Under the pieces are notes generated by a model. The model worked only from the letters and a program-made list of their open reading frames with translations, was not told where the DNA came from and did not search any database. From positions 186,001-250,000 of the forward strand of contig CAWJKE010000008.1 in NCBI GenBank assembly GCA_963843455.1: 64,000 nt of DNA, in the 5' to 3' direction. Both the position numbers and the translations under genes were made by a program. The stretch is from CAIQPS01 sp963843455 (GTDB taxonomy: Bacteria > Actinomycetota > Thermoleophilia > RBG-16-64-13). Shown piece by piece: positions 45,297-54,110 of the stretch. Position 1 is the stretch's first letter, and each line of letters opens with the position of its first letter.

Positions 45297-45880
45297 CGAT
45301 CTACCTCATCGACGGCTACAACGTGCTGCACCAGATGATTGGGCACAAGCAGCTCCCCGCGGGCGAGGGCGGAGGTGGCCACAAAGGCACCGGTGGTGGG
45401 GGCGTGCCGGGCGCCGTCGAGAAGGCCGATCTGGAGGACGCGCGCAAGCGGCTGCTCGACCGGATCGCCAGCTATATGGGCCGTACGTCCGATCGAGCCA
45501 TCGTGGTGTTCGATTCGCACGCTCAGTTGTTGCAAAAGCAGGAGAGTGCAACCGCCAATGTCCAGGTCTATTTTGGGTCCTTTTCGCAGTCTGCCGACAG
45601 CATCATCGAGAGGGAGGTTTATGCGCTAGGTGCAGGGGAAAGTGTGGCGGTCGTGTCGTCGGACTACCAGCTTCAGAAGACCATCTTTCGACCCAACGTT
45701 ATCCGGCTTTCCTCGAGGCAATTCGTGGGCGATTTGCAAGAGGAAACAAAAAGGATTGCAATTTCTCCGAACTGCACTACAATGAGTCATCGGATCGAAG
45801 ACAGGGTCGAAGCCGAGACGGTGGACAAGCTCAAGGCGCTTCGCGATTCGTTGGCCGGGAAGCCCGAGGAGAGAAGGTAG
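45293..45880 (+). CDS. NYN-domain ribonuclease-like protein (YacP/Rae1 type)
   Basis: 195 residues. The NYN/PIN-like fold starts with 'IYLIDGYNVLHQ', with the acidic residue of the active site, and continues with 'AIVVFDSHAQ' and 'SVAVVSSDYQLQKTI'. The Bacillus homologue Rae1 cuts mRNA in the ribosomal A site. The position right behind rlmB and ahead of sigH is the same as in Bacillus. GTG start overlapping rlmB by four bases. Confidence 0.92.
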   Translation: MTIYLIDGYNVLHQMIGHKQLPAGEGGGGHKGTGGGGVPGAVEKADLEDARKRLLDRIASYMGRTSDRAIVVFDSHAQLLQKQESATANVQVYFGSFSQSADSIIEREVYALGAGESVAVVSSDYQLQKTIFRPNVIRLSSRQFVGDLQEETKRIAISPNCTTMSHRIEDRVEAETVDKLKALRDSLAGKPEERR

Positions 45881-45935
45881 GGAAGCCGGGGACCGAGGCT
45901 CCGACCCGCGACTCAAGTGCGGAGGGGGTGGAGAC

Positions 45936-46595
45936 ATGGAAGGTGCGGCATTCGCGAGGAAGGCAGCCGAGAAGGCTGTTACCGAGTGGACCGACGAGGA
46001 GCTCGTCGCCGTCTCCAAGACCGGAGATCCCGAGGCCACCAGAGGCATCCTCAAGCGCTACCACTACTTCGTGCGCATGAAAGCCAATTCCTACTTTCTC
46101 GCCGGCGGCGACGGCGACGACCTCATTCAGGAAGGCTACATCGGCCTCTATAAGGCCATTCGCGATTACGAGCCCGGGCGAAGCACGAGTTTCCGCAGCT
46201 TTGCCGAACTGTGCGTCACCCGACAGATCATCACCGCTATCAAGACCGCCTCCCGGCAAAAGCACCTCCCACTCAACACGTACGTGAGCTTCAGCCATAC
46301 ACCCGCCGGCTCTGAGTACGACACCCGCACGCTGGCCGACGTCATCCCCGCGGGCCGCACCAGCGACCCGGCCCAGCAGGTGATCAGCTCCCAAGAGGTG
46401 GACAGTCTCACCGACTGCCTCGTGCGGCTGCTGAGTCCTCTCGAATCCAAGGTGCTCAAGTATTACCTAGAGGGCAACTCCTACGAGATCATCGCGGCGA
46501 ACGTGGGGCACGACACCAAGACGGTGGACAACGCTCTGCAGCGCATCAAGCGCAAGGTGACCATGCACCTGGAGAGCCGGAGGGTCTGGCTCTAA
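45936..46595 (+). CDS. sigH: SigH-type RNA polymerase sigma factor
   Basis: 219 residues of a sigma-70 family factor close to sporulation/stationary-phase SigH. Region 2 shows 'YFLAGGDGDDLIQEGYIGLY' and 'SFRSFAELCVTRQIITAIKT', nearly the SigH signature, and region 4 has 'YEIIAANVGHDTKTVDNALQ'. ATG start with GGAGGGGGTGG upstream. In Bacillus SigH controls entry to stationary phase and sporulation; no sporulation genes are in this window, so its targets here are open. It ends the long housekeeping run. Confidence 0.93.
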   Translation: MEGAAFARKAAEKAVTEWTDEELVAVSKTGDPEATRGILKRYHYFVRMKANSYFLAGGDGDDLIQEGYIGLYKAIRDYEPGRSTSFRSFAELCVTRQIITAIKTASRQKHLPLNTYVSFSHTPAGSEYDTRTLADVIPAGRTSDPAQQVISSQEVDSLTDCLVRLLSPLESKVLKYYLEGNSYEIIAANVGHDTKTVDNALQRIKRKVTMHLESRRVWL

Positions 46596-46624
46596 GAGGG
46601 CGCGCGCTGTACCGTGGCGGCCGG

Positions 46625-46766
46625 CTAAGGCAGTACGGTGAATCCTTCCTGACGGAAGTGGTCGTCGGTAGCGAGGGCTTCCGTGATGCCCAGGCGGCGC
46701 ATGATGACGAAGCTCAAGCACTCGGTAAGCGTGTACCGCTTGTCCGGTCGATCAAGGAACAACCGT
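46625..46766 (-). pseudogene. C-terminal remnant of a VapC-type PIN toxin
   Basis: The minus frame reads 'RPDKRYTLTECLSFVIMRRL' and then 'ATDDHFRQEGFTVLP' before a TAG at 46625-46627. This is the usual end of small PIN-domain toxins, with the third and fourth acidic positions. A TGA interrupts the frame near 46767 and the N-terminal half with the first catalytic aspartate is missing, as is any antitoxin. A dead toxin gene just after sigH. Confidence 0.75.
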
Positions 46767-46878
46767 CACGCGCAGCTCCGCTCCCTCGGAACAAACACCC
46801 ACGACGGGTAGACCTTTGGAAACCTCTCGGCCCCCCCGCCGCGTCAGAGCGGCATTCCAAACCGAATGGAGGGGTGCC

Positions 46879-49800
46879 ATGAAAGGTTGGAGAATCGTTG
46901 CTCCGCTCGCCGCCGCGGGGCTGCTCCTGACGATTGTCTTCTCGTGCGCGACGGCGCCAACGGCGTCTGACACCGTCGACGGCTACGTCGCCCTCGTCCC
47001 CGACACGTTGCGAGCGGGGGAGACCGCATCATTTTCCTTCACGCTGTTCAACGGCCAGAACCCGGCAAACAGCGCGGTCACCGTCTCGGTGATCGGGAAG
47101 GACAAGGCGGTAGTCGCGTCGGCTCAAGGGCGCATCGATGGCAAGGGCACGCTCGCTCTAGCCGTCCCTCGCGTGGCTCCGGGCGAGTATCAGGTCAAGG
47201 TGGCGGGCACCGGGTTCGCCCAGACGACGGCCGTCCAGATCCAGCCGGGGACGCTCCTTTTTCTGGAAAGTGACAAGCCCATCTACAAACCGGGGCAGAC
47301 CGTGCACGTCCGCCTTGTGGCACTGGATTCGGAGCTGAAGCCCGTGGCTACCGAGGCGGTCATCGAGATCCAGGATGCCAAGGCCATCAAGGTCTTCAAA
47401 AAGACGGTGACCACCGACGAATATGGGATGGCCACCGTGGATCTCCCGCTCTCGACCGAGCCAAACCTAGGGGTCTGGAAGCTGAGCGCCACGGCGGGCG
47501 AGGCGTCCACGCAACTGGACGTCCGTGTGGAGCAGTACGTCCTGCCCAAATACGAGGTGAAAGCCGATCTGGCAAAGGAATGGTTCCTGGTCAACGAGCC
47601 CATCACCGGGCACGTGTCCGCGCAGTACAGTTTCGGCCGCATGGTGAAGGGCGACCTCAAAGTGACCGCCTCCCGTTACGTGGGCGAGTGGGAAGAGTTC
47701 GCGACCTACGAGGCCAAGATCGATGGCCAGGGTGACTTCCGCATCAAGGCGCCGGAGTACGTGGCGGGAGTGCCGGAGGCGGGGGGCCTTGGGAACGTCA
47801 GGCTCGACATCGTCGTGGCCGAGACCTCCACCGGGTACGAGCAGAAGACCACCGAGTTGATCACGGTCGCTGCTACGCCGCTGAACATCCAGTTGATCCC
47901 GGAGAGTTCGGCCTTCAAGCCCACACTGCCCTTCGGGGTGCTCTTGGTCACCGAGACTCCAAGCGGCGAGCCCGTGGAAGCCCGGGTCAACGTCGATGTG
48001 ACGTATCTGGACGAGAACTACAACCAGGTGGGCCAGGAGAGTAAGTCGATCGAAACCAGCCGGGGGACGGCGCTGCTCCGTTTCGAGCCTCCGGCGAAAG
48101 CCGTACAGATGAGCGTGTATGCCTCGTCGGGTGACGCGGGCGCCCAGAAACAGATCACGGCGGCCTACTCGCCGTCGGGCAACTTCATCCACGTCCAGCA
48201 GCAGGGGACTCCGGCGCTTGCGGTAGGCGATACCGCGCGGTTCGGGGTCGTTTCCACTGCCGAGGCCCGCAACTTCTACTACGAGGTCGTGTCGCGCGGA
48301 CGGGTGGTCTTCACCGGCAGCACCACCGGCGACATAGCCTTCAAGCTCACACCGGCCATGGCGCCCCAGGCGCGCTTGCTGGTGTACCAGATCCTGCAGA
48401 ACAGCGAGGTCGCGGCGGACGCGATCCCGTTTGACGTGAAGGGCGAGTACCCCCAGACGGTGACGGCGTCCTTCAGCAAGGAAGAAGCCCGACCGGGGGA
48501 CAAAGTGCAGGTCAAGGTGCAGACCGAGGGCCGAGCCAGGGTAGGTCTGGTGGCGGTGGACCGGTCGGTGTTCATCCTGGCGGAGAACAGGCTGAACCTG
48601 GAGCAGGTGTTCGCCGAACTCGAGGCTCTGTACATGCAGCCCCAAGCCGAACTGCACCAGGGCGAGTGGATGGGTGGACCGCTGATGATTCCAGGAGCAA
48701 AGGAGACGTTCAACGACGCGGGGCTCATAGTGCTCACCAACAAGAGGGTGCCCAAAGGTAAGGAGATCGAGCAGCCGCAGATGATGTTTGACGGCAGAGC
48801 TGAGGGGGCCGGGCCGCCGATGCTGGCCGGGCCGATGACGACCGCGGCCGCGGCCACCTCCACTACCGCCGGTCCCGCCGGTCCGCAGAAGAACTCAACT
48901 GGGGACCTGGCCGACGTCCAGCGCGTGCGGCAGTTCTTCCCCGAGACCTGGATCTGGGACGAGACCGTCACCGACGAGGGCGGGAAGGCCACGCTCGACG
49001 TCGAGGCCCCCGACTCTATAACCACCTGGGACCTGCGCGCGGTCGCCGTGTCGCCCGATAAAGGTCTGGGGATCTCCGAGAGCTCCCTCCGGGTGTTCCA
49101 GCCATTCTTCCTGCAGGCCGACCTGCCTTACTCGTCCATCCGGGGCGAGGAATTCCCAGTCAAGATCGCCCTCTATAACTACCTCGACACCGAGCAGAAG
49201 ATCCAGGTGGATCTCGAATCCGGCGGGTGGTTCGACCGGCTGGGTGACTCGTCGATAACGGTGACCGTGGCCCCCAACGACGTGGGTAGCGCGGAGTTCA
49301 CTATCCGGCCCACCAGCATCGGGACCCAGCTACTCAAGGTGACTGCCCGGAGCAAGGAAGCCGCGGACGCCGTCAACAAGAGCCTGATCGTGGAGCCGGA
49401 AGGCGTGCCCCGCGAGAGCGTCGAGAACCTGGTGGTGCCCGCCGGGTCGTCCCGGGTCATGCAACTCGTCCTGCCACGTCTGGGCGTGGTTCCCGATTCG
49501 GCCCGGTCGTACGTAGCCGTGACGGGTAGTCTGCTGGCCCAGACCATCGAGGGACTGGACCAACTCCTCCAGATGCCCTTCGGATGCGGCGAGCAGAACA
49601 TGATCCTGTTTGCCCCGGACACGTTCATTCTCAAATACCTCAAAGAGACCCGGCAGTTGAAACCCGAGATCCAGGCGAAGGCGGAAGGTCTCCTCATCAC
49701 CGGATACCAGCGGGAACTCACCTACCGGCACAACGACGGGAGCTTCTCGGCGTTTGGAGAGCAGGACGATTCCGGGAGCCTCTGGCTGACGGCGTTCGTG

Positions 49801-51072
49801 CTCAAGACCTTCTCCCAGGCCAAGGACCTGACCTTCATCGACCCGGCCGTGCTCACCGAGGCCGCGGCGTGGATCACGTCGCAGCAGAAGGGTGACGGCT
49901 CGTTCGCGCAGGTAGGGTTCGTCCACCACGAGGACATGATGGGCGGGGTCAAGGGCAAGGACACGCTGACCGCGTACGTGGCTATAGCGCTCCTCGAAGC
50001 GGGGGAGACCGCGGCGGCGGATAAGGCCCTCGGATACCTCGAAGGCCGCGTCTCCAGCATCGAAGACTCGTACGCGCTGGCCCTCACCACCTACGCCCTG
50101 GAGCTTGGAAAGAGCGACGCGGCGCCCCAGGCAATGACCAAGCTGATGAAGGCCGCCATCGAGGACGAGAACGGGCTGCATTGGAGCAACGGTAGCGGTG
50201 ACCCCAAGCCCTACGACAGCAGCGAACCGGCTCAGGGCATGGCGGCCCCTGGCAATGAGCAGGTGGCCCCCGCGCCCATGCCGCCCATGGATATCATCCC
50301 CAGTCTCGACATCGAGGCGACCGGCTACGCTACGCTGGCTCTCATCGAGAGCGGCGACCGGGTCGACGCATCCCGGTCCGCCAAATGGCTGGTGGGACAG
50401 CGCAACAGCCAGGGCGGCTTTGGTTCCACTCAGGACACCGTGGTGGCCCTCCAGGCTCTGACCGAATACTCGACGATGAGTTCCACCGACACCGACATGA
50501 CCGTGACCTTGCGGGCCGGCGACGTGACCAAGGAGGTGAGGATCTCCCCGGACAACTTCGATGTGACTCAGGTGGTCGAGGTGCCCGCGGGCGCGACGGT
50601 CGAAGTAGGCGCAAAGGGCAAGGGCGAGGCAGTAGTGCAGGGCGTGCTGCGATACAACGTTCCTCAGGCCGACAAGAGGGTCACCGTCTTCGATATCAAG
50701 GTGGACTACAACACGGCTCAGGTGGCGGTGAACGATTTGATCGAGGTCAAGGCGAGCGTCAGCTTCAATCCACCGGAGCCGATCAAAGCAGGCATGGTGG
50801 TGGTCGACATCTCCGTCCCGACCGGGTTCGCGGCGGTAGATGAATCTCTGGCCAAACTGCTCGAGCAACACAAGATCAAGCGCTACGACGTGGCCGGCCG
50901 CAAGGTGATCGTATACATCGAGGATATGGAGCCGGGCGACAAGGTGAGCCTCTCGTTCCAGGCGCGGGCGCTGTATCCGGTGAAGGCTAAGAGCTCGGTC
51001 TCGAGCGCTTACTCCTACTACACTCCCGGCTGGAGGGGGGAAACCCTGAGCGCGGCGGTTACAGTCCAATAG
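46879..51072 (+). CDS. Alpha-2-macroglobulin-family thioester lipoprotein, animal-like
   Basis: 1397 residues. A lipoprotein signal ends at Cys23 (VFSC). Macroglobulin beta-sandwich domains follow ('SDKPIYKPGQTVHVRLVALD'), then a low-complexity bait-like region (about 626-690), the segment FPETWIWDETV, the thioester CGEQ at 903-906 in MPFGCGEQNM, an alpha-toroid thioester domain, and a receptor-binding-like C-terminus. Such proteins trap proteases through bait cleavage and a covalent thioester. Length, bait position and CGEQ resemble animal A2M rather than the more usual bacterial form, which carries CLEQ and sits beside pbpC; no pbpC is nearby. ATG at 46879 with GGAGGGG upstream. Confidence 0.95.
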   Translation: MKGWRIVAPLAAAGLLLTIVFSCATAPTASDTVDGYVALVPDTLRAGETASFSFTLFNGQNPANSAVTVSVIGKDKAVVASAQGRIDGKGTLALAVPRVAPGEYQVKVAGTGFAQTTAVQIQPGTLLFLESDKPIYKPGQTVHVRLVALDSELKPVATEAVIEIQDAKAIKVFKKTVTTDEYGMATVDLPLSTEPNLGVWKLSATAGEASTQLDVRVEQYVLPKYEVKADLAKEWFLVNEPITGHVSAQYSFGRMVKGDLKVTASRYVGEWEEFATYEAKIDGQGDFRIKAPEYVAGVPEAGGLGNVRLDIVVAETSTGYEQKTTELITVAATPLNIQLIPESSAFKPTLPFGVLLVTETPSGEPVEARVNVDVTYLDENYNQVGQESKSIETSRGTALLRFEPPAKAVQMSVYASSGDAGAQKQITAAYSPSGNFIHVQQQGTPALAVGDTARFGVVSTAEARNFYYEVVSRGRVVFTGSTTGDIAFKLTPAMAPQARLLVYQILQNSEVAADAIPFDVKGEYPQTVTASFSKEEARPGDKVQVKVQTEGRARVGLVAVDRSVFILAENRLNLEQVFAELEALYMQPQAELHQGEWMGGPLMIPGAKETFNDAGLIVLTNKRVPKGKEIEQPQMMFDGRAEGAGPPMLAGPMTTAAAATSTTAGPAGPQKNSTGDLADVQRVRQFFPETWIWDETVTDEGGKATLDVEAPDSITTWDLRAVAVSPDKGLGISESSLRVFQPFFLQADLPYSSIRGEEFPVKIALYNYLDTEQKIQVDLESGGWFDRLGDSSITVTVAPNDVGSAEFTIRPTSIGTQLLKVTARSKEAADAVNKSLIVEPEGVPRESVENLVVPAGSSRVMQLVLPRLGVVPDSARSYVAVTGSLLAQTIEGLDQLLQMPFGCGEQNMILFAPDTFILKYLKETRQLKPEIQAKAEGLLITGYQRELTYRHNDGSFSAFGEQDDSGSLWLTAFVLKTFSQAKDLTFIDPAVLTEAAAWITSQQKGDGSFAQVGFVHHEDMMGGVKGKDTLTAYVAIALLEAGETAAADKALGYLEGRVSSIEDSYALALTTYALELGKSDAAPQAMTKLMKAAIEDENGLHWSNGSGDPKPYDSSEPAQGMAAPGNEQVAPAPMPPMDIIPSLDIEATGYATLALIESGDRVDASRSAKWLVGQRNSQGGFGSTQDTVVALQALTEYSTMSSTDTDMTVTLRAGDVTKEVRISPDNFDVTQVVEVPAGATVEVGAKGKGEAVVQGVLRYNVPQADKRVTVFDIKVDYNTAQVAVNDLIEVKASVSFNPPEPIKAGMVVVDISVPTGFAAVDESLAKLLEQHKIKRYDVAGRKVIVYIEDMEPGDKVSLSFQARALYPVKAKSSVSSAYSYYTPGWRGETLSAAVTVQ

Positions 51073-51151
51073 GCTATCGAGCGGCGGGGCCGCCGAATAT
51101 GTGACCAACCGCCTGGTGTGGGCGTGGGCCGACCGGGTGTTTGGAGGGGGG

Positions 51152-51190
51152 GACGGCGCCGGCCGGACGAGAGTCCGGCCGGCGCCCGTC
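51152..51190 (+). terminator. Strong hairpin terminator after the macroglobulin gene
   Basis: GACGGCGCCGGCCGGAC (51152-51168), loop GAGA, and its inverse (51173-51190, one bulged C) form a stem of about 17 bp, 80 bases behind the macroglobulin stop. No T-run follows, so it may act with Rho or be a transcript-stabilising hairpin. Confidence 0.7.
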
Positions 51191-51366
51191 GTTATGCGGG
51201 CAACATCACTGCCGCTCGCCGGCCGCTCGCATAGGCCGAGAGGGGCAGGAACCGATGGGGCCCCTATCGAACAACCCAATATAGGACTACCATGGGCGCC
51301 ATCCGCCTGATACGGGGGCGTCTTTTCTGTGAGCGGAGTTCATCGATCGACGATGGGGGACTCAAT

Positions 51367-52077
51367 ATGGCGAGATCGGATTCGGGCAAGACCGCACGGT
51401 GGGTGGGCGTGCCTCTCGCGGTAGCGGCGCTCGCAGCCGGGGCCGCGGCGGCCTACGTCCTGGTGTCCCGACGGCGGGCGCTCATCGCCGACGGGCTGAC
51501 GGCGCCTTGCGAGGACGAGGTATCTCTCTACATGGTTGGTGAGGACGCGTCAGCCGAGTGGGCGGACGCGTACATCGATGCCCCAGGCGCCGCCGCGGCG
51601 GCCGATGCGGCGAGCGACGAGCGCTCGGTTGGCGAAGACGCCGACAGGGACGACGGGCTCGAGCGGACTCGACGGAACCGCCTGATCGACATAGAGGGCA
51701 TAGGGACGGTGCATGCCGACACACTCGCCGGTTTGGGTCTGCGGACCACGGCCGACCTTCTTCGGGCCGGGGCCGATCCCAAGGGTCGCGAGGAACTGTC
51801 CGCGGCGACGGGGATAAGCAAGAAGCTCGTCCTGCGCTGGGTCAACCAAGCCGATCTATTCCGCATCAAGGGAGTGGGAGAGCAGTACGCGGACTTGCTC
51901 GAAGCTGCTGGTGTCGACACCGTCCCGGAACTCGCTCAGCGCCGTGCCGATAACCTCACGACGAAGATGAACGAGGTAAACGATCAGAAGCGGCTGGTCC
52001 GCAGGACGCCGACGGAGGCCCAGGTGGCCGCCTGGATCGAGTCCGCCAAGGGTCTACGGAGAGTCGTGACCTACTAG
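51367..52077 (+). CDS. Membrane-anchored DUF4332 helix-hairpin-helix protein
   Basis: 236 residues. One membrane segment near the N-terminus ('VPLAVAALAAGAAAAYVLVS'), an acidic Ala/Asp-rich spacer, then a DUF4332 domain from about residue 102 with the helix-hairpin-helix starts 'IDIEGIGTVHADTLAGLGL' and 'FRIKGVGEQYADLLEAAGV'. DUF4332 domains resemble nucleic-acid-binding repeats, but no function is established. A soluble paralogue lies at 54111-54515 in the opposite direction. ATG start with GGGGGA upstream. Context gives no further clue. Confidence 0.85.
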   Translation: MARSDSGKTARWVGVPLAVAALAAGAAAAYVLVSRRRALIADGLTAPCEDEVSLYMVGEDASAEWADAYIDAPGAAAAADAASDERSVGEDADRDDGLERTRRNRLIDIEGIGTVHADTLAGLGLRTTADLLRAGADPKGREELSAATGISKKLVLRWVNQADLFRIKGVGEQYADLLEAAGVDTVPELAQRRADNLTTKMNEVNDQKRLVRRTPTEAQVAAWIESAKGLRRVVTY

Positions 52078-52178
52078 CGCCAGGCGCCGGCGCCGGTCGA
52101 GGCCGGCAACGCCACGCCGGCCGCAGTGCCGCGATACAATCACCGGCGGCCAGTCGCGATACGGCGGGCGACGTGTGG

Positions 52179-52250
52179 GCCGGCATAGCTCAATGGTAGA
52201 GCAGCTGATTTGTAATCAGCAGGTTGGGGGTTCAAGTCCCTTTGCCGGCT
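52179..52250 (+). tRNA. tRNA-Thr (anticodon TGT)
   Basis: 72 bases fold into a full cloverleaf: acceptor GCCGGCA/TGCCGGC, D-arm GCTC...GAGC, anticodon stem GCTGA/TCAGC with loop TTTGTAA (anticodon TGT, reads ACA), and T-arm with loop TTCAAGT. No CCA is encoded. A TACAAT box at 52133 may be its promoter -10. A degenerate copy of its 3' half lies at 58371. Confidence 0.95.
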
Positions 52251-52271
52251 TCTCAGGATTAGAGCGTATAC

Positions 52272-52292
52272 ACCCGCAATAAGCGGGTTTTT
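52272..52292 (+). terminator. Intrinsic terminator of tRNA-Thr
   Basis: ACCCGC-AATAA-GCGGGT followed by five T bases, 22 bases after the tRNA. Stem of six base pairs, classical rho-independent form. Confidence 0.8.
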
Positions 52293-52744
52293 AGCAGGTG
52301 TTTCTCCTCTTTCGGGTCTTTGCCTGCAGGAGAAGGGCCGCCCGTCGGGGCGCTCCTTCCTATTGTGGGGCAAAGTTGGATTGAGGCGGGTCGCAACCGA
52401 TTGCCGCTCGTCGTGAGGGGTAAGGACAGCTGCGGAGAGGAGCTGGGAGTCCATGGCAACTATGTCGAAAACCCGCCCGTTGCGGCGGGTTTTCGGGGAT
52501 CGGTGGAGAAGACCGGAATGAGGCGGACTTCGCATTTCTGCATCAGTAACTTAGGCGTGGTGCACAGGCGCAGCGTGGGTAAAGAACTCCTCGATCCGAC
52601 ATTCGCGTGGGCGAGTCGCTCCTGCGTCGGCGTAACGAGCGCCGCGGTCTTGCGCGCCTCCCCATCCAATATGGTGGGTTTGCTCCAGTGTCTGCCTGGG
52701 CAGTAGGTAGCCGTCCGAACACCACGGTCGAGAAGGGGACTCAC
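52293..52744. other. Gene-free stretch behind tRNA-Thr
   Basis: About 450 bases without a supportable gene. It holds a second terminator (52468-52493) and otherwise no recognised domain in either strand. An antisense frame running over the tRNA is an artefact of the tRNA sequence. Confidence 0.6.
52468..52493. terminator. Bidirectional-looking terminator hairpin
   Basis: AAAACCCGCC-CGTTGC-GGCGGGTTTT: a perfect 10-bp stem with A-run before and T-run after, so it could stop transcription from either side. Isolated in the gap behind tRNA-Thr. Confidence 0.75.
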
Positions 52745-52960
52745 ATGGACGAGATCATTAAGTTGGTCACCGAGAAGGCGGGGATCTCGCCGGACCAGGC
52801 CCAGAAGGCAGTGACGACGGTTCTGGGCTTTCTAAAGCAGAAGCTTCCCGCTGCCATGGCCGAGCAACTGGACAAAGTCGTCGCGGGTGGCGGTGCAGGT
52901 ACAGGCGGGATGGCAAACGCCGCCGAGGGAGCGGTGGGGGGCCTCTTCGGGACGAAGTAG
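52745..52960 (+). CDS. Small helical protein, DUF2267-like
   Basis: 71 residues. The core 'KLVTEKAGISPDQAQKAVTT' and 'FLKQKLPAAMAEQLDKVVAG' resemble a DUF2267-type helical unit, and the end is glycine-rich (GGLFGTK). ATG at 52745 with AAGGGGA upstream. It is the first of a run of small plus-strand genes (to dodecin). Family resemblance is loose and no function is known. Confidence 0.65.
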   Translation: MDEIIKLVTEKAGISPDQAQKAVTTVLGFLKQKLPAAMAEQLDKVVAGGGAGTGGMANAAEGAVGGLFGTK

Positions 52961-52978
52961 GTACTCCGAGGAGTCACT

Positions 52979-53167
52979 GTGACTAAGACTGGCGCCGACC
53001 GGACCGCGGAGAAGGGACTGTTGTTCTGGACCGTCGCCGGACCTCTCGCCCTGCTCGCGATCGCGGTCGGTAGCGTTGCGGCCGTGGCTGGCTGTGTGCT
53101 GCGGTGGCTCATTTCCAGGCGCTCGCCGCGAAGAATCACGAGTGTTCGGGAGAAACCGAGATCGTGA
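52979..53167 (+). CDS. Small single-pass membrane protein
   Basis: 62 residues. One hydrophobic segment (residues about 17-43, 'VAGPLALLAIAVGSVAAVAG') followed by a basic tail rich in arginine. GTG start with GAGGAG upstream. It overlaps the SIMPL gene by four bases (GTGA), so the two are cotranslated, suggesting it belongs with that exported-type protein. No family recognised. Confidence 0.6.
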   Translation: MTKTGADRTAEKGLLFWTVAGPLALLAIAVGSVAAVAGCVLRWLISRRSPRRITSVREKPRS

Positions 53168-53823
53168 AAGCCTCCGACCCTCTCATCCACACCATTATCG
53201 TGTCGGGCACCGGGAGGGTGACCACTCCGCCCGACAAGGCGACCATCCAGGCTGGCGTTGAGAACGAGGGGGCTACGGCGGCGGCGGCCCTTGATGCGAA
53301 CTCAAGAGACATGCAGGTAGTCCTCGACAGGCTCAAAGCCGAGGGCATCGCCGACAGCGCCATCGAGACGGCCAACGTGGCCGTGTACCCCACTCGCTAC
53401 TACGATCCGCAAACCGGCCAAGAGATGACCACTGGGTATCGAGCCCAGAACACGGTCACCATCAGTCTTACCGAGCTGTCGCGTATCGGAGACGTGTATG
53501 CCGCTTTGCTCGAAGCCGGAACGGACACCATTTCCGGCGTGCAATGGCGACTGTCGGAGGAGAACCCAGCATTCAACGACGCATTAACGCTCGCTATCGC
53601 CAACGCTCGGATTAAAGCCGAGGCCATCGCCACCGACCAAGGAGTGCAGCTTGGGGAGGCCCTCATCATCAGTGAGAACTCCATGCCGGAACCCTGCCTG
53701 GCGTACGCCGCGAAGGCCGCTGAGGGAATCCAGGCCGGCTCGCCGATCGTGCCGCCGCCGATCAATCTCGAGAGCATGGAGGTGACCGCGAGCGTACAGG
53801 TGACATACCGAATGAGCCGCTAG
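53164..53823 (+). CDS. SIMPL (DUF541) domain protein
   Basis: 219 residues. The SIMPL/YggE pattern is clear: 'IIVSGTGRVTTPPDKATIQA' at the start, then 'ANVAVYPTRYYDPQTGQ', 'YRAQNTVTISLTELSRIGDV' and a C-terminal 'EVTASVQVTYRMS'. Such proteins are linked to oxidative stress or interact with envelope partners, but the biochemistry is unknown. No signal peptide is visible, unusual for YggE, though the overlapping upstream gene encodes a membrane segment. GTG start at 53164. Confidence 0.88.
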   Translation: MKASDPLIHTIIVSGTGRVTTPPDKATIQAGVENEGATAAAALDANSRDMQVVLDRLKAEGIADSAIETANVAVYPTRYYDPQTGQEMTTGYRAQNTVTISLTELSRIGDVYAALLEAGTDTISGVQWRLSEENPAFNDALTLAIANARIKAEAIATDQGVQLGEALIISENSMPEPCLAYAAKAAEGIQAGSPIVPPPINLESMEVTASVQVTYRMSR

Positions 53824-53866
53824 CAGGTCGTGCTTAGGGAACCAAACTGCCAGGGAAGGAGCCCCC

Positions 53867-54073
53867 ATGTCAGTCGCACGGATCACCGAAGTGAAGTCCT
53901 CCTCCACGTTGAGCTTCGACGATGCCATCAAGTCGGGTGTCGCGCGGGCACATAAGACGCTGAAGAACGTAAAGTCCGCCTGGATCTGGAACCAGGAGGT
54001 GATCGTGGACGAAGACGGCGAGATCGCGGAATACCGGGTTCACATGAAGGTCACCTTCGTTCTGGAGGACTGA
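53867..54073 (+). CDS. Dodecin (flavin-binding)
   Basis: 68 residues, standard size. 'RITEVKSSSTLSFDDAIKSG' and 'KSAWIWNQEVIVDEDGEI' match dodecins; the tryptophan sandwiches flavin in the twelve-subunit shell. It stores or buffers riboflavin/FMN and guards against light damage. ATG with AGGGAAGGAG upstream, behind the SIMPL gene. Confidence 0.93.
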   Translation: MSVARITEVKSSSTLSFDDAIKSGVARAHKTLKNVKSAWIWNQEVIVDEDGEIAEYRVHMKVTFVLED

Positions 54074-54110
54074 GCGTGAAAGAAGAGCCGCGCGGCCTCA
54101 GCGGAAGGCC

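Noticed and set aside
49330..51279. Long minus-strand open frame opposite the macroglobulin gene
   Set aside because: A shadow of the coding strand's GC-rich third positions; composition is Arg/His/Leu-rich with no recognisable fold.
52140..52535. Minus-strand frame over tRNA-Thr with the peptide NPQPADYKSAALP
   Set aside because: This peptide is the well-known false translation of the antisense of a tRNA gene, not a protein.
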